Notes under the pieces: generated by a model | What the model was told of the DNA's origin: nothing | What the model saw: only the letters and a program-made list of their open reading frames with translations | Database searches by the model: none | Position numbers and translations under genes: made by a program | Shown: positions 1 through 7,318 of the stretch, piece by piece | How positions within the stretch are numbered: the stretch's first letter is position 1 | Layout: every line of letters starts with the position of its first letter | DNA from: CAIKMD01 sp035277525 | GTDB lineage: Bacteria > Pseudomonadota > Alphaproteobacteria > ATCC43930 > CGMCC-115725 | Direction of reading: 5' to 3' | DNA length: 20,606 bases | Assembly (NCBI GenBank): GCA_035277525.1 | Contig: DATEKH010000122.1 | Location: forward strand, 1-20,606

Positions 1-1332
1 GAGCCAGCCGAAGAACAGCGCCCAGTCATTGAGCTTGCGGGTGAACAGCCCGCACACCACGGCGGGAAAGGTCTGGATGATCCAGATGCCGCCGAGGAGC
101 TGTAGCTGGATGGCGTATTGCAGCGGCAGAAACAGGATGAAGATCAGCGCGCCGGCTTTCACGATCAGCGAGACCCATTTCGCGATCTGCGCCTCGTCCT
201 TCGGTGCGATCGCGGGGTTGAAGAATTCGCGGTGGATATTGCGCGTATAGAGATTTGCTGCGGCGATCGACATGATCGCCGCCGGAACTAGCGCGCCGAT
301 GCCGATTGCGGCAAAGCCGATGCCGACGAACCAGGACGGAAATCCCCACAGCAATATTGCCGGAACGACGAAGTTCGCTTTGAACCGCGCGAAGCCGTCG
401 GCAAATTCCGGAAGTTTGTCGATCCCCGCCGCGATGGCGAAGAATCCGAGCAAGGTCAGCAAGCCGACCATCAGGGAATAGAGTGGCAGCATCGCCGCGT
501 TGCGGCGGACCGCGTGTCCGCTGCTCGCGCTCATGATGCTGGTCATCGAATGGGGGTAGAGGAAAAGCGCCATCGCCGAGCCCAGCGCCAGGGTGGCATA
601 GGCGCCATAGGCGCCGGTGGTCGCGCCGTGGGGCGCCGCCAGCAACAGCTTGGATGCTGGAACGGCGGCAAAGATCTTGCCGAACCCGCCGAGCTCGATG
701 GGAATCACAATCACCGCAGCGAAGGCGGTCAGGTAGATGAGCGCATCCTTGACGAAAGCGATCGCGGCCGGCGCCCGTAGGCCGCTCGTATAGGTGAAGG
801 CCGCGAGGATGATGAACGCGACGATCAGCGGCAGGTCGCCGGCCCAGCCCGCGCCAGAGATGCCCATGCCGCCGATCACCACCTGCAGCCCGACGAGTTG
901 AAGCGCGATGTACGGCATGGTCGCGACGATGCCCGAGAGTGTAATCGCCAGAGCGAGCCAGCGATTGCCATAGCGGCCGCGGACGAAATCCGCCGCGGTG
1001 ATGTAGCCGTGCCGGCGGCAGACTTGCCACATCCTCGGAAAGACGACGAAGAGGATAGGATAGATGATGATCGCGTAGGGAACCGCAAAGAATGCGACCG
1101 CTCCCGCGCCATAGGCCAGAGCCGGCAGGGCAACGAAGGTGTAGGCAGTGTAGATGTCGCCGCCGATCAGGAACCACGTGACGATAGTTCCGAAGCGGCG
1201 CCCGCCCAAGCCCCACTCGCTCAACTGCTCGAGATCGCCCTTGCGCCAATGCGCCGCAGCGAAGCCGAGCCAGGTGATGAAGCCGAAAAGCGCGACGAAG
1301 ATGATCAGAATGGTCCAGTTGACGTTTGTCAC
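1..1332 (-). CDS. Sodium:solute symporter (SSS family), C-terminus outside window
   Basis: Inner-membrane Na+-coupled permease of the SSS family, resembling the monocarboxylate/acetate-type members (MctP/ActP-like). I translated the minus strand directly. The protein opens with a hydrophobic helix around WTILIIFVALFGF, followed by many membrane segments, and it has SSS-like stretches such as GGDIYTAYTF, RYGNRWLAL and AAANLYTRNI. 444 codons are visible and the reading frame stays open to base 1, so the C-terminus lies beyond the left edge. The GTG start at 1332 is preceded by GAGGA a few bases upstream. The DUF3311 gene stops 21 bases upstream; this pairing recurs in proteobacteria, so the two are probably co-transcribed. 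The substrate cannot be read from sequence; short monocarboxylates are a family-level guess. A longer overlapping minus-strand ORF (26-1603) is an arginine-rich shadow frame. Confidence 0.9.
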   Translation of the reverse strand, partial: MTNVNWTILIIFVALFGFITWLGFAAAHWRKGDLEQLSEWGLGGRRFGTIVTWFLIGGDIYTAYTFVALPALAYGAGAVAFFAVPYAIIIYPILFVVFPRMWQVCRRHGYITAADFVRGRYGNRWLALAITLSGIVATMPYIALQLVGLQVVIGGMGISGAGWAGDLPLIVAFIILAAFTYTSGLRAPAAIAFVKDALIYLTAFAAVIVIPIELGGFGKIFAAVPASKLLLAAPHGATTGAYGAYATLALGSAMALFLYPHSMTSIMSASSGHAVRRNAAMLPLYSLMVGLLTLLGFFAIAAGIDKLPEFADGFARFKANFVVPAILLWGFPSWFVGIGFAAIGIGALVPAAIMSIAAANLYTRNIHREFFNPAIAPKDEAQIAKWVSLIVKAGALIFILFLPLQYAIQLQLLGGIWIIQTFPAVVCGLFTRKLNDWALFFGWL

Positions 1333-1353
1333 GCGGGGTCCTCGAGCGCAGCG

Positions 1354-1557
1354 CTATTTCTCGGTCGCGAAATACACGATCGCCGTCAGGACGGCGCCGA
1401 TGATCACGAGAAGCAGCTGGAACCAATAGAAGAAGGGAAGACCGATGAAGCTCGGCTCGAGCCTGTTGTAGAGAGGAACCCACAGGCACAGCGCAAACTG
1501 AACCAGCAAAAGCAGATACCACCACCGATGGCGGCTCTTGCGCGGGCCTTCGTCCAT
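1354..1557 (-). CDS. DUF3311 small membrane protein, partner of the symporter
   Basis: This 67-residue protein has two membrane helices (about residues 12-30 and 37-60) joined by a loop with the WVPLYNRLEPSFIGLPFFYW signature of DUF3311. Proteins of this family are commonly encoded directly upstream of sodium:solute symporters and are thought to be accessory subunits; the biochemical role is not established. The frame stays open further upstream to 1653. I chose the ATG at 1557 because AGGGGG lies directly upstream (1564-1570) and because the family starts just before the first helix. The gene ends 21 bases before the symporter start. The promoter must lie in the 169-base divergent gap 1558-1726. 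Confidence 0.85.
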   Translation of the reverse strand: MDEGPRKSRHRWWYLLLLVQFALCLWVPLYNRLEPSFIGLPFFYWFQLLLVIIGAVLTAIVYFATEK

Positions 1558-1698
1558 TGCGTTCCCCCTCGCTGGTTGCCGCATCTCCAAACAACCGGCG
1601 CACGGCGATCTTAAGTCGTGCGCGGCAAAAGCGTCAATCGCGCGCCGTATCATAGCGTGACGAGACTAGCCGTAACGCGCGGCGCCGCATAAGCTTGA

Positions 1699-1717
1699 GC
1701 GGTCTCATTGCGGTCTC
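1699..1717 (+). repeat. Two GCGGTCTC direct repeats 11 bases apart
   Basis: GCGGTCTC occurs at 1699-1706 and again at 1710-1717, separated by ATT, just before the ribosome-binding region of the ArsB/NhaD gene. The 11-base period equals one helical turn, so one protein could contact both copies on the same face of the DNA. An inverted half, GAGAC, is at 1662-1666. The role is inferred only; chance is possible. Confidence 0.3.
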
Positions 1718-1726
1718 GGGGGGAGC

Positions 1727-3052
1727 GTGGCTTCGGGCGTCATTTTCGGATTGAGTCCGGTGCTCGTCGCCGCGACGATCCTCGTCGTGACCTATGCGCT
1801 GGTCATCTCCGACCGATTCGACCGCTCGATCCTCGCCATTCTCGGCGCCGGCCTCATGATCCTCTCCGGCGTGCTCGATCAGGATGAGGCCATCCGCGGC
1901 ATCGACTTCAACACCATTGCCCTCCTCACGGGAATGATGGTGCTGGTGGCGATCGCGCGCCGCTCCGGCATTTTCGAATTTCTCGCGTTGCGCTCGGCAC
2001 AGCTGGTCAACGCCTCGCCCGCTGGCGTGCTCATCCTCCTCTCGGCCGTCACGGCTCTGGTTTCATCGCTCCTCGACAATGTCACCACCGTGTTGCTGAT
2101 CGCGCCGGTCACCTTGTCGATCGCGCAAAGGCTCAAGATCGCGCCCTTCCCTTTTCTCTTTGCCGAGGTGATGGCGTCCAACATCGGCGGCACCGCCACG
2201 CTCATCGGCGATCCGCCGAACATCATGATCGGCTCGGCCGCGGGCCTCAGCTTCAACGCCTTCATCCTCGGCCTGACGCCGATCATCCTCGTCGTGCTGG
2301 CATTTCAGCTCGCTGCGACGCATCTCATCTGGGGCCGGTCCGCGGCGGCATCCGCCGCGGCGCGCGCCGAGGTGATGGCGCTGAAGGCATCCTCGGCGAT
2401 CACCGATCCGCGCCTCTTGCGCATCGCCATCGCGGTTTTCGCCGCAACCCTGCTGGCCTTCATCTTCGCGCGCGCGCTTCGCCTCGAGCCCGGCTCGATC
2501 GCGCTCATCGGCGCCGCGGCGCTGATGCTACTCGACAATCTCGCCCATCATCGCGAGGCGCAAGCGGCGCGCATCGTCGGCGTCTATGGCGATGTCGATT
2601 GGATCACGATCTTCTTCTTCGTCGGCCTGTTCGTCGTGGTGCATGGCTTCGTCTCGACCGGCGCCATGGCCGCGGTCGCGCAGACATTGGTGAAGGCGTT
2701 TCACGGCAATCTCGCGATTACCGCGTCGGCGATCCTCTGGGCATCGGCCGTGCTCTCGGCGCTGATCGACAATATTCCGTTCGTCGCGGCGATGATCCCG
2801 CTGATCAAGCTGCTCGCGCCCGCTTTCGGCGGCGAAGAGGCGTTGCTGCCGCTGTGGTGGGCCTTGTCCCTGGGCGCGTGCCTCGGCGGCAACGGCACGC
2901 TGATCGGCGCCTCGGCCAATCTCACGGTCGCGGGCTTCGCGCAGCGCAACGGCGTGCGGTTCGATTTTCTTACCTATACGAAATGGGCGGCCCCGCTGAC
3001 GCTGATGAGCATCGTGCTCTGTCAGATCTATCTGTGGCTGCGGTTCTTCTAA
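1727..3052 (+). CDS. ArsB/NhaD (CitMHS, ion transporter superfamily) membrane transporter
   Basis: This 441-residue polytopic membrane protein has the two-fold repeated architecture of the ion transporter superfamily. Each half carries a hairpin-type motif: SLLDNVTTVLL followed by NIGGTATLIGDPPN in the N-terminal half, and ALIDNIPFVAAMIPL followed by LGGNGTLIGASAN in the C-terminal half. These DN-T/P and GG-T-IG signatures mark ArsB/NhaD/CitM-like carriers. The substrate is uncertain: arsenite, Na+/H+ exchange and organic anions are all possible, and no ars regulator or reductase is nearby. The annotated start is GTG at 1727, but the G-rich SD (1718-1725) is very close to it, so TTG 1751 or GTG 1760 are alternatives. 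The gene converges on the GST gene with an 18-base gap. Confidence 0.88.
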   Translation: MASGVIFGLSPVLVAATILVVTYALVISDRFDRSILAILGAGLMILSGVLDQDEAIRGIDFNTIALLTGMMVLVAIARRSGIFEFLALRSAQLVNASPAGVLILLSAVTALVSSLLDNVTTVLLIAPVTLSIAQRLKIAPFPFLFAEVMASNIGGTATLIGDPPNIMIGSAAGLSFNAFILGLTPIILVVLAFQLAATHLIWGRSAAASAAARAEVMALKASSAITDPRLLRIAIAVFAATLLAFIFARALRLEPGSIALIGAAALMLLDNLAHHREAQAARIVGVYGDVDWITIFFFVGLFVVVHGFVSTGAMAAVAQTLVKAFHGNLAITASAILWASAVLSALIDNIPFVAAMIPLIKLLAPAFGGEEALLPLWWALSLGACLGGNGTLIGASANLTVAGFAQRNGVRFDFLTYTKWAAPLTLMSIVLCQIYLWLRFF

Positions 3053-3070
3053 GCCGGCCGTGCAGGCGCG

Positions 3071-3763
3071 CTAAACCGGATAGCCCTTCGCACGCCCCGC
3101 CAAGCCGTCGAAGAGATCGAGCATCCGCTGCCGCCAGGCGTAGACCGGGTCATCCGGCAGAAGCAGCTTGAAGTCGCTGATGCAGCGGCACCATTGGAAG
3201 GCGCCGAACACCGCGTAATCGGCGTAAAGCGGCGCGGCGCCGCCGAGAAATGGCTGAGCCTTCAAGGTCAGGCGCAGCGGCAACAGCGTCTCGCGAAACG
3301 CCGGCAGGCGCTCCGCCCGATCGGCCACGGCCGCCTCGAGCGTCAAGCCAAGGCGCTCCTCGCGGCTTTGGCGGAAATAGGCTTTGTCCTTGGGATCGGC
3401 GTGCTTCCAGATGTCGAGCACAATGAGGCGAAGCATCGCCGTATGCATCGTCGCCTCGGCCCAGCGCACATGAAAGAGCGACAAGGCCTTGGCGGCGGGC
3501 GAGCCGAAGAGCGACGGCCGATCGGGATAGGCGGTCTCGAGATAGTCGGCGATTGCCCGGGAATCATTGACCCAGCGCTCGCCATCGACCAGGACGGGGA
3601 CGCGGCCCTGACCGCTGAAGCCGATCGCATCCTTGTCGGTGAAGCGCCAGGGAATGGTCTCCGCCTCAAGGCCCTTATGGGCGAGCGCCATCTTGACGCG
3701 CCAGCAATAAGGACTGAACCGCCGATCGGCTTCGGCACCGGCGAGATCGTAGAGCTTCAGCAT
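3071..3763 (-). CDS. Glutathione S-transferase family protein
   Basis: This 230-residue cytosolic protein is of usual GST length. The N-terminal thioredoxin-like domain (about residues 1-80) has the active-site region RFSPYCWRVKMALAHKG, the cis-proline stretch GRVPVLVDG and the glutathione-contacting NDSRAIADYLE. An all-helical C-terminal domain follows, with GGAAPLYADYAVFGAFQW near the end. It probably conjugates glutathione to electrophiles or reduces a substrate; the class and substrate are not readable. The serine/cysteine in the active-site stretch are the candidate catalytic residues. The ATG at 3763 follows the stop of the CopD-like gene by five bases, so the two are co-transcribed and perhaps translationally coupled. 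An in-frame extension to 4087 is a shadow of the upstream gene. Confidence 0.9.
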   Translation of the reverse strand: MLKLYDLAGAEADRRFSPYCWRVKMALAHKGLEAETIPWRFTDKDAIGFSGQGRVPVLVDGERWVNDSRAIADYLETAYPDRPSLFGSPAAKALSLFHVRWAEATMHTAMLRLIVLDIWKHADPKDKAYFRQSREERLGLTLEAAVADRAERLPAFRETLLPLRLTLKAQPFLGGAAPLYADYAVFGAFQWCRCISDFKLLLPDDPVYAWRQRMLDLFDGLAGRAKGYPV

Positions 3764-3768
3764 GGGGC

Positions 3769-4212
3769 TCAGCCCCAGTAGCGCCCGGTCGCGCCGATCA
3801 CCACGACGATCAAGCCGAGCGCGAGGTTGAGTTCGACGATGCGGCGGATCTGGTTGAGCTGTCTGGCCGCGGCGGCGAAGTCGGAACCGTCCACCGCGCG
3901 GCGAAAGCGCTTCCAGGGCGCGAAATACAAATGGCCGAAGGCGAGCATCATGATGATGCCGAGGCCTTCCATGATGTTGACATGAAGGCCGACGACGCCA
4001 AGGCCTTGCATGGCAAGCCCGCTCGCCAGGAGCAGCACCACCGCCGCCCAGACCCAGGCAAAGAATTTCTGAAAGATGCGGCGCCACAAGGCGAGGCGTA
4101 CCGGCGGATCGAGCGCGGCGACCGAGGGGCGGACCATTTGATGCGCGAAAAACATGCCGCCGACCCAGACCACCGCAGAGAGGACGTGAAGCAGCAGCAG
4201 GACTTCGATCAT
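3769..4212 (-). CDS. CopD-type integral membrane protein
   Basis: This 147-residue protein has about four transmembrane helices and little else. The first helix carries the family pattern LHVLSAVVWVGGMFFAH, with conserved His and Trp-x-Gly-Gly, as in CopD/DUF2269-like proteins. CopD relatives are linked to copper uptake, but small stand-alone members are poorly characterised and some have heme-associated roles, so I do not assign a substrate. The ATG at 4212 starts right at the first helix, as expected. The in-frame ATG at 4266 adds a basic 18-residue leader and lies only ten bases after the upstream regulator gene, so it cannot be excluded. Neither start has a strong SD. The GST gene follows after five bases. 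Confidence 0.75.
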   Translation of the reverse strand: MIEVLLLLHVLSAVVWVGGMFFAHQMVRPSVAALDPPVRLALWRRIFQKFFAWVWAAVVLLLASGLAMQGLGVVGLHVNIMEGLGIIMMLAFGHLYFAPWKRFRRAVDGSDFAAAARQLNQIRRIVELNLALGLIVVVIGATGRYWG

Positions 4213-4276
4213 CGCGCGGCCCCGCAGCCGGCGTGGCACGGTGAAACCCGGCAAGTCTTTGAGCACGGCACCGACG

Positions 4277-5410
4277 TCACGCCGCGATCAGTTCCCGTTC
4301 GAGAACCACCGACGAGGTGAGAACGCGGCCGTTGGGACCCGCTTCCGGCAGGGCGAGATTGAGATAGCGCACATTGAAGGCGTCGATCGTGCCGCGGAGC
4401 TCGTTGTAGATCGGCCCTTCGCGCCGCGCCTTCAACACCCGCGCCTGCAGCATCAGCGCATATTCGGTATCGGGGCGCGCCAGCACGTTCAGCCCTTCGA
4501 CCATGCGGGGATCGAATCCCAGATCCGTGCCGACGCAATGCGAGGTGACCTCGTCGCCGCTGACGCCGAAGAGGCTGCTCGTGGTGAACGCGCCCATAGC
4601 GGCCGCGGCATGGACCAGCTGCGCCGGCTGCCGGTGATAAGCCACGAGCAGCGCCTTCAAGCGCGCATCGGCGACGCTGTCGAGCGGGAGCGGCCGCACG
4701 GACCACGTCCGGCGCGTGATCTTGACGATCGAGGCCACGCTGCCGATTGCGTTGGCGGCCTCGAGCGCGCTGCCGTGATGAGCTTCGACCAGCAGCCCAT
4801 CCATCAGCACGCCGCGCTTCACCCGCCCAATGCGGGCGGCGTTTTCCTCGAGCCACAGGCCGATGCGTTCGGCGGCGAGCGGCGCGACCCGGCGTCCATC
4901 ATGCCGGATCGCGACCGCGCCGGCATCCTCGCTGAGCGCGATCCAGCCGAGCACACGCATCGCATAGGCGGCAGGGTCGCCGCCAATGCCGGGCAATTGC
5001 AGCGCCTCGCGGACATAGGCGTCATGACCCGCTGGCGCCGAGAGGATCGCGCCGTCGGCGTTGAACCAGCTCATGCGCTCGCGGCTGGCGGCGCGCGCCG
5101 CGCCGGATTCCGTCAGCGCGGTGCGGACCAGCGATAGCACCGAGGTGGCCAATTCATCGGGCAACGCCGTCGCGGGGATGAGATCGGCAAAGATTTCGGG
5201 CAGGAATTCGCGGTCGCCGCGCTCGAGGAAAAATTCGGCGAGCCGGTGAAGATCGTCGGCGAGGATACGCGTCTCGCCCCGCCACCAGCGCGCGACCGTG
5301 TTTTCCGCGCGGCCGATGCCGCGCGCAATCTGCTTCAGATGCAGCGGAGCGTGGGGATAAAGCCGCCGTCTGAGCGCGTCGCGAAATCGCGATTCGAAAT
5401 CTCCGGCCAC
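4277..5410 (-). CDS. Helix-turn-helix regulator with PAS-like C-terminal domain
   Basis: This is a 377-residue predicted cytosolic DNA-binding protein. Residues about 24-62 form a lambda-repressor-like helix-turn-helix (LKQIARGIGRAENTVARWWR, then a helix rich in LHRLAEFF). The middle (about 100-270) matches no family I recognise. The last ~100 residues resemble a PAS_5/DUF1457 domain: HCVGTDLGFD, then a long helix, then IYNELRG and VRYLNLALPEAGPNGRVLTSS, the same order of elements as in the PAS_5 protein encoded divergently at 5758. I infer a sensor-regulator that binds a small molecule through its C-terminus. The start is GTG 5410 with only a weak GAG upstream. The downstream CopD-like gene begins 10 or 64 bases after the stop. 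The ligand and targets are unknown. Confidence 0.65.
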   Translation of the reverse strand: MAGDFESRFRDALRRRLYPHAPLHLKQIARGIGRAENTVARWWRGETRILADDLHRLAEFFLERGDREFLPEIFADLIPATALPDELATSVLSLVRTALTESGAARAASRERMSWFNADGAILSAPAGHDAYVREALQLPGIGGDPAAYAMRVLGWIALSEDAGAVAIRHDGRRVAPLAAERIGLWLEENAARIGRVKRGVLMDGLLVEAHHGSALEAANAIGSVASIVKITRRTWSVRPLPLDSVADARLKALLVAYHRQPAQLVHAAAAMGAFTTSSLFGVSGDEVTSHCVGTDLGFDPRMVEGLNVLARPDTEYALMLQARVLKARREGPIYNELRGTIDAFNVRYLNLALPEAGPNGRVLTSSVVLERELIAA

Positions 5411-5460
5411 CTGCTCAACCCAAATCTGTCGGTCGGGGCACCAACTCTGGCTACCCCTTT

Positions 5461-5475
5461 AGAGTAATTGTCTCT
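5461..5475. promoter_or_regulatory. Imperfect AT-rich dyad in the divergent gap
   Basis: AGAG (5461-5464) and CTCT (5472-5475) form an inverted repeat around an AT-rich core in the 136-base gap between the HTH regulator and the small-protein gene. The position suits an autoregulatory operator. The arms are only four bases and the core pairs poorly, so this is a weak call. Confidence 0.25.
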
Positions 5476-5546
5476 CATTAACGAAGTGTCTGCAAGGCCG
5501 GCCAAAAGGGGCGCGAGCGGGGTGGCCGCCGTGAAGGAGTGGGCAA

Positions 5547-5765
5547 GTGGAACGCAGCAATCGTCGGCAAGCTTGGTATGTCGCGCGCCATCTGAAACTC
5601 CTGTCCGGCAATCTTGCCGCGATGGGGTTTGCCGAAGCCGCCTTGCTCGTCGGAGCGGCGGCGATCTCGGTTGGGGAAGAAGCGGTCCGCCCGGGCGGTC
5701 AAGCGCAATTTGAGCCGTCGGCCGCCGAGCCAAAATCGCTCGCCCGCGGCGGCGGACGTGGCTAG
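5547..5765 (+). CDS. Small helical hypothetical protein
   Basis: This 72-residue ORF has an excellent ribosome-binding site, AAGGAG at 5533-5538, eight bases before its GTG start at 5547. Residues 5-45 look like two amphipathic helices (RRQAWYVARHLKLLSGNL, then AAMGFAEAALLVGAAA); the tail is flexible and Pro/Gly/Ser-rich. This resembles the many short helical proteins of alphaproteobacteria, but I recognise no family. Its last eight bases overlap the only plausible start (GTG 5758) of the PAS_5 gene, suggesting translational coupling. The competing plus-strand frame here is arginine-rich and looks like a shadow. No function can be stated. It could be a chance ORF, although the strong SD and the coupled layout argue for a gene. 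Confidence 0.5.
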   Translation: MERSNRRQAWYVARHLKLLSGNLAAMGFAEAALLVGAAAISVGEEAVRPGGQAQFEPSAAEPKSLARGGGRG

Positions 5766-6255
5766 GAAGGCCGGGCACGGCGCCCTCGCGCGCACGAGCG
5801 CGCGTCGCGAGCATCGTTTCATCGACCCGCGGCTGAACGCTCTCTACGCCTATTGGGACAAGGAGCGCGGCGGCCGCCCCCTGCCCTCGCGGACCGATAT
5901 CGACCCAGCTGACCTTCGCTTCATCCTCGGACATCTCGTCCTGGTCGACGTGCTGCGCGATCCGCTGCGGTTCCGCATTCGCCTGCAAGGGACCGAGCTC
6001 GAATGGTGGATGGGGGGCAATCTCACTGGCCAGTGCACGGACCGACTGCGCACGCCTGGGCTTGTCGCGGTTGCGCGCAAATGCCTGACCGCGACGGTCG
6101 AATCGCGCGCGCCGTTTCATCAAGTCGGCGAAGAGATCATCGGCGATCTGCCGCGCCGCTACGAAGCGCTGCTGCTGCCGCTCGCGAGCGACGGGATCAA
6201 CGTCAACATGGTGCTGGCCGGGGTGTTGTGTCGCGAGGATCGATCATCGTTGTGA
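5758..6255 (+). CDS. PAS_5 (DUF1457) domain protein
   Basis: This 165-residue cytosolic protein is essentially one PAS-like domain of the PAS_5/DUF1457 type. A basic N-terminal stretch (1-20) is followed by RFIDPRLNALYAYWDKERGG (20-39), SRTDIDPADLRFILGHLVLVD (44-64), the RIRLQGTELEWWMGGNLTGQ core (74-92) and the terminal strand pair RRYEALLLPLASDGINVNMVLAG. Such single-domain proteins are abundant in Rhodospirillales and related groups and are presumed sensors of small ligands; their partners are mostly unknown. The start is GTG 5758. It lacks its own SD and overlaps the end of the small upstream ORF by eight bases, so it is probably translated by coupling. An ORF extension to 5614 is arginine-rich and unlikely. 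It is divergent from a regulator with a similar C-terminal domain. Confidence 0.8.
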   Translation: MARKAGHGALARTSARREHRFIDPRLNALYAYWDKERGGRPLPSRTDIDPADLRFILGHLVLVDVLRDPLRFRIRLQGTELEWWMGGNLTGQCTDRLRTPGLVAVARKCLTATVESRAPFHQVGEEIIGDLPRRYEALLLPLASDGINVNMVLAGVLCREDRSSL

Positions 6256-6363
6256 CCGCGGCTCGCCGCGCTCGGCCCGGCTGATCGCGCGCCCGCACAA
6301 TCGGGGGAGAGGAAACAGTCGAGTCGGTCTACCCTATCCCGGCGAAGCACGCGGTGTGCAAGT

Positions 6364-6398
6364 TGGCGCTCTCCCGCGCGGCCCAGGAGAGAACGCCA
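6364..6398 (+). promoter_or_regulatory. Leader hairpin upstream of the unknown-function gene
   Basis: TGGCG plus CTCTCC (6364-6374) pairs with GGAGAG and CGCCA (6386-6391, 6394-6398), leaving a two-base bulge and an 11-base loop. A G/A-rich stretch, GGGGGAGAGG at 6303-6312, could instead pair with CTCTCCC, so two exclusive folds are possible. The RBS is 14 bases downstream. A regulatory role is inference. Confidence 0.3.
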
Positions 6399-6426
6399 CG
6401 TCACCAGGGCCGGAGGCTTGAGCAAC

Positions 6427-7287
6427 ATGCGGAACATTAATTTCATCGTCAACGAGTTCGATTTCTTCGACAACGACTTCATCGACTATCTCGACGCGTT
6501 CAATCCCGGGGATTTTCTGTCGCTCGACAGCGTTCGGGTCGCGGGAACCCAGATCGTGCCGCCGCTCTTGCGCGCCCTCGACGATCAAGGGCTTCAGGCG
6601 GTCATCGGTCACGAGCTCGGCACGGTCGAGAAGCTTTATCGCGCCAGCAACGGCCGGATGAAACGCCTCATTCAGACCAACGATCCGCGCTATCACCCGC
6701 ACGCGACCCCCGACGACACGGTCGTCCTTGCCCTGCTGCGCGACGGCGTGCCCAAGGGCTGCATCGCGTCGCGGCTGATCTGGTGCGAGGAAAGCCTGGC
6801 GAAGGAGATGGAGAGCGGCCGCTTCTGGGTCGAGAACCCGGCGACCATGTGGAGCGCTGCCGATCGCTGCATCGTGCGCGCGCCGATCGCCAAGACCATC
6901 CGCTCCACCTACGTGGTGTTCTCGGGCTCGATCTTTCTCGCCCAGGAGGTGACGGGCGGAACCACGCTGGCGGCGATGCTGCGCCTCCACACGCTCTGGG
7001 TGCTGTGCCATTGGCGCTGGTCGTGGCTCACCGGGATCATCGAGGGGGCGCTCGCGCGCCGGCATTTGTTCGATGTCTACGGTCTGCCGACCATGGAGCT
7101 CGGCATCTGGCGGACGCGCCCCGGCGAGGGCAGCGAGCTCTACAAATACGAGTTCACCTCGATCGACCGCGAGACCGCGATGGAATCGTGGTTGCGGCCT
7201 GAGACCGGCAATCTGCGCCGTCCCATGGGCCGGCCGGACATCGCCATCCTTCCCTTCGAGGGCCAGCGCGCCGAAGCCGAGGCTTGA
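6427..7287 (+). CDS. Conserved-looking hypothetical protein, possibly acyltransferase-like
   Basis: This is a 286-residue protein I do not recognise. The N-terminus is acidic and aromatic (NEFDFFDNDFIDYLDAF). A central region (VVLALLRDGVPKGCIASRLIWCEESLAKEM, residues about 99-128) reads like the mid-strands of a GNAT-type acyltransferase, in which a bulge strand is followed by a helix. It continues with a VVFSGSIFLAQE stretch and a Trp-rich segment LCHWRWSWLTGIIEG. The GNAT idea is weak inference; I see no clear acetyl-CoA loop. There is no signal peptide and no convincing membrane helix. I chose ATG 6427 because GGAGG at 6412-6416 is ten bases upstream; TTG 6418 is too close to that SD. A 171-base gap with a potential hairpin precedes it, and the MFS gene converges from the other side. 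Confidence 0.7.
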   Translation: MRNINFIVNEFDFFDNDFIDYLDAFNPGDFLSLDSVRVAGTQIVPPLLRALDDQGLQAVIGHELGTVEKLYRASNGRMKRLIQTNDPRYHPHATPDDTVVLALLRDGVPKGCIASRLIWCEESLAKEMESGRFWVENPATMWSAADRCIVRAPIAKTIRSTYVVFSGSIFLAQEVTGGTTLAAMLRLHTLWVLCHWRWSWLTGIIEGALARRHLFDVYGLPTMELGIWRTRPGEGSELYKYEFTSIDRETAMESWLRPETGNLRRPMGRPDIAILPFEGQRAEAEA

Positions 7288-7289
7288 GG

Positions 7290-7305
7290 CCGGCGCATCG
7301 GCCGG
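7290..7305. terminator. Possible terminator hairpin between convergent genes
   Basis: CCGGC (7290-7294) and GCCGG (7301-7305) form a five-base GC stem with a six-base loop, just after the stop of the unknown-function gene, and are followed by ATTTG. There is no proper U-tract, so this is weak. Confidence 0.3.
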
Positions 7306-7318
7306 ATTTGGCGCGGGA

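Noticed and set aside
26..1603. 525-residue minus-strand ORF overlapping the symporter and DUF3311 genes
   Set aside because: The product is full of arginine runs and lacks any domain; the alternative minus frame gives a clean SSS permease. It is a GC-rich shadow frame.
898..1614. 238-residue plus-strand ORF opposite the symporter
   Set aside because: It is highly charged with no recognisable domain, and lies antisense to a well-supported gene.
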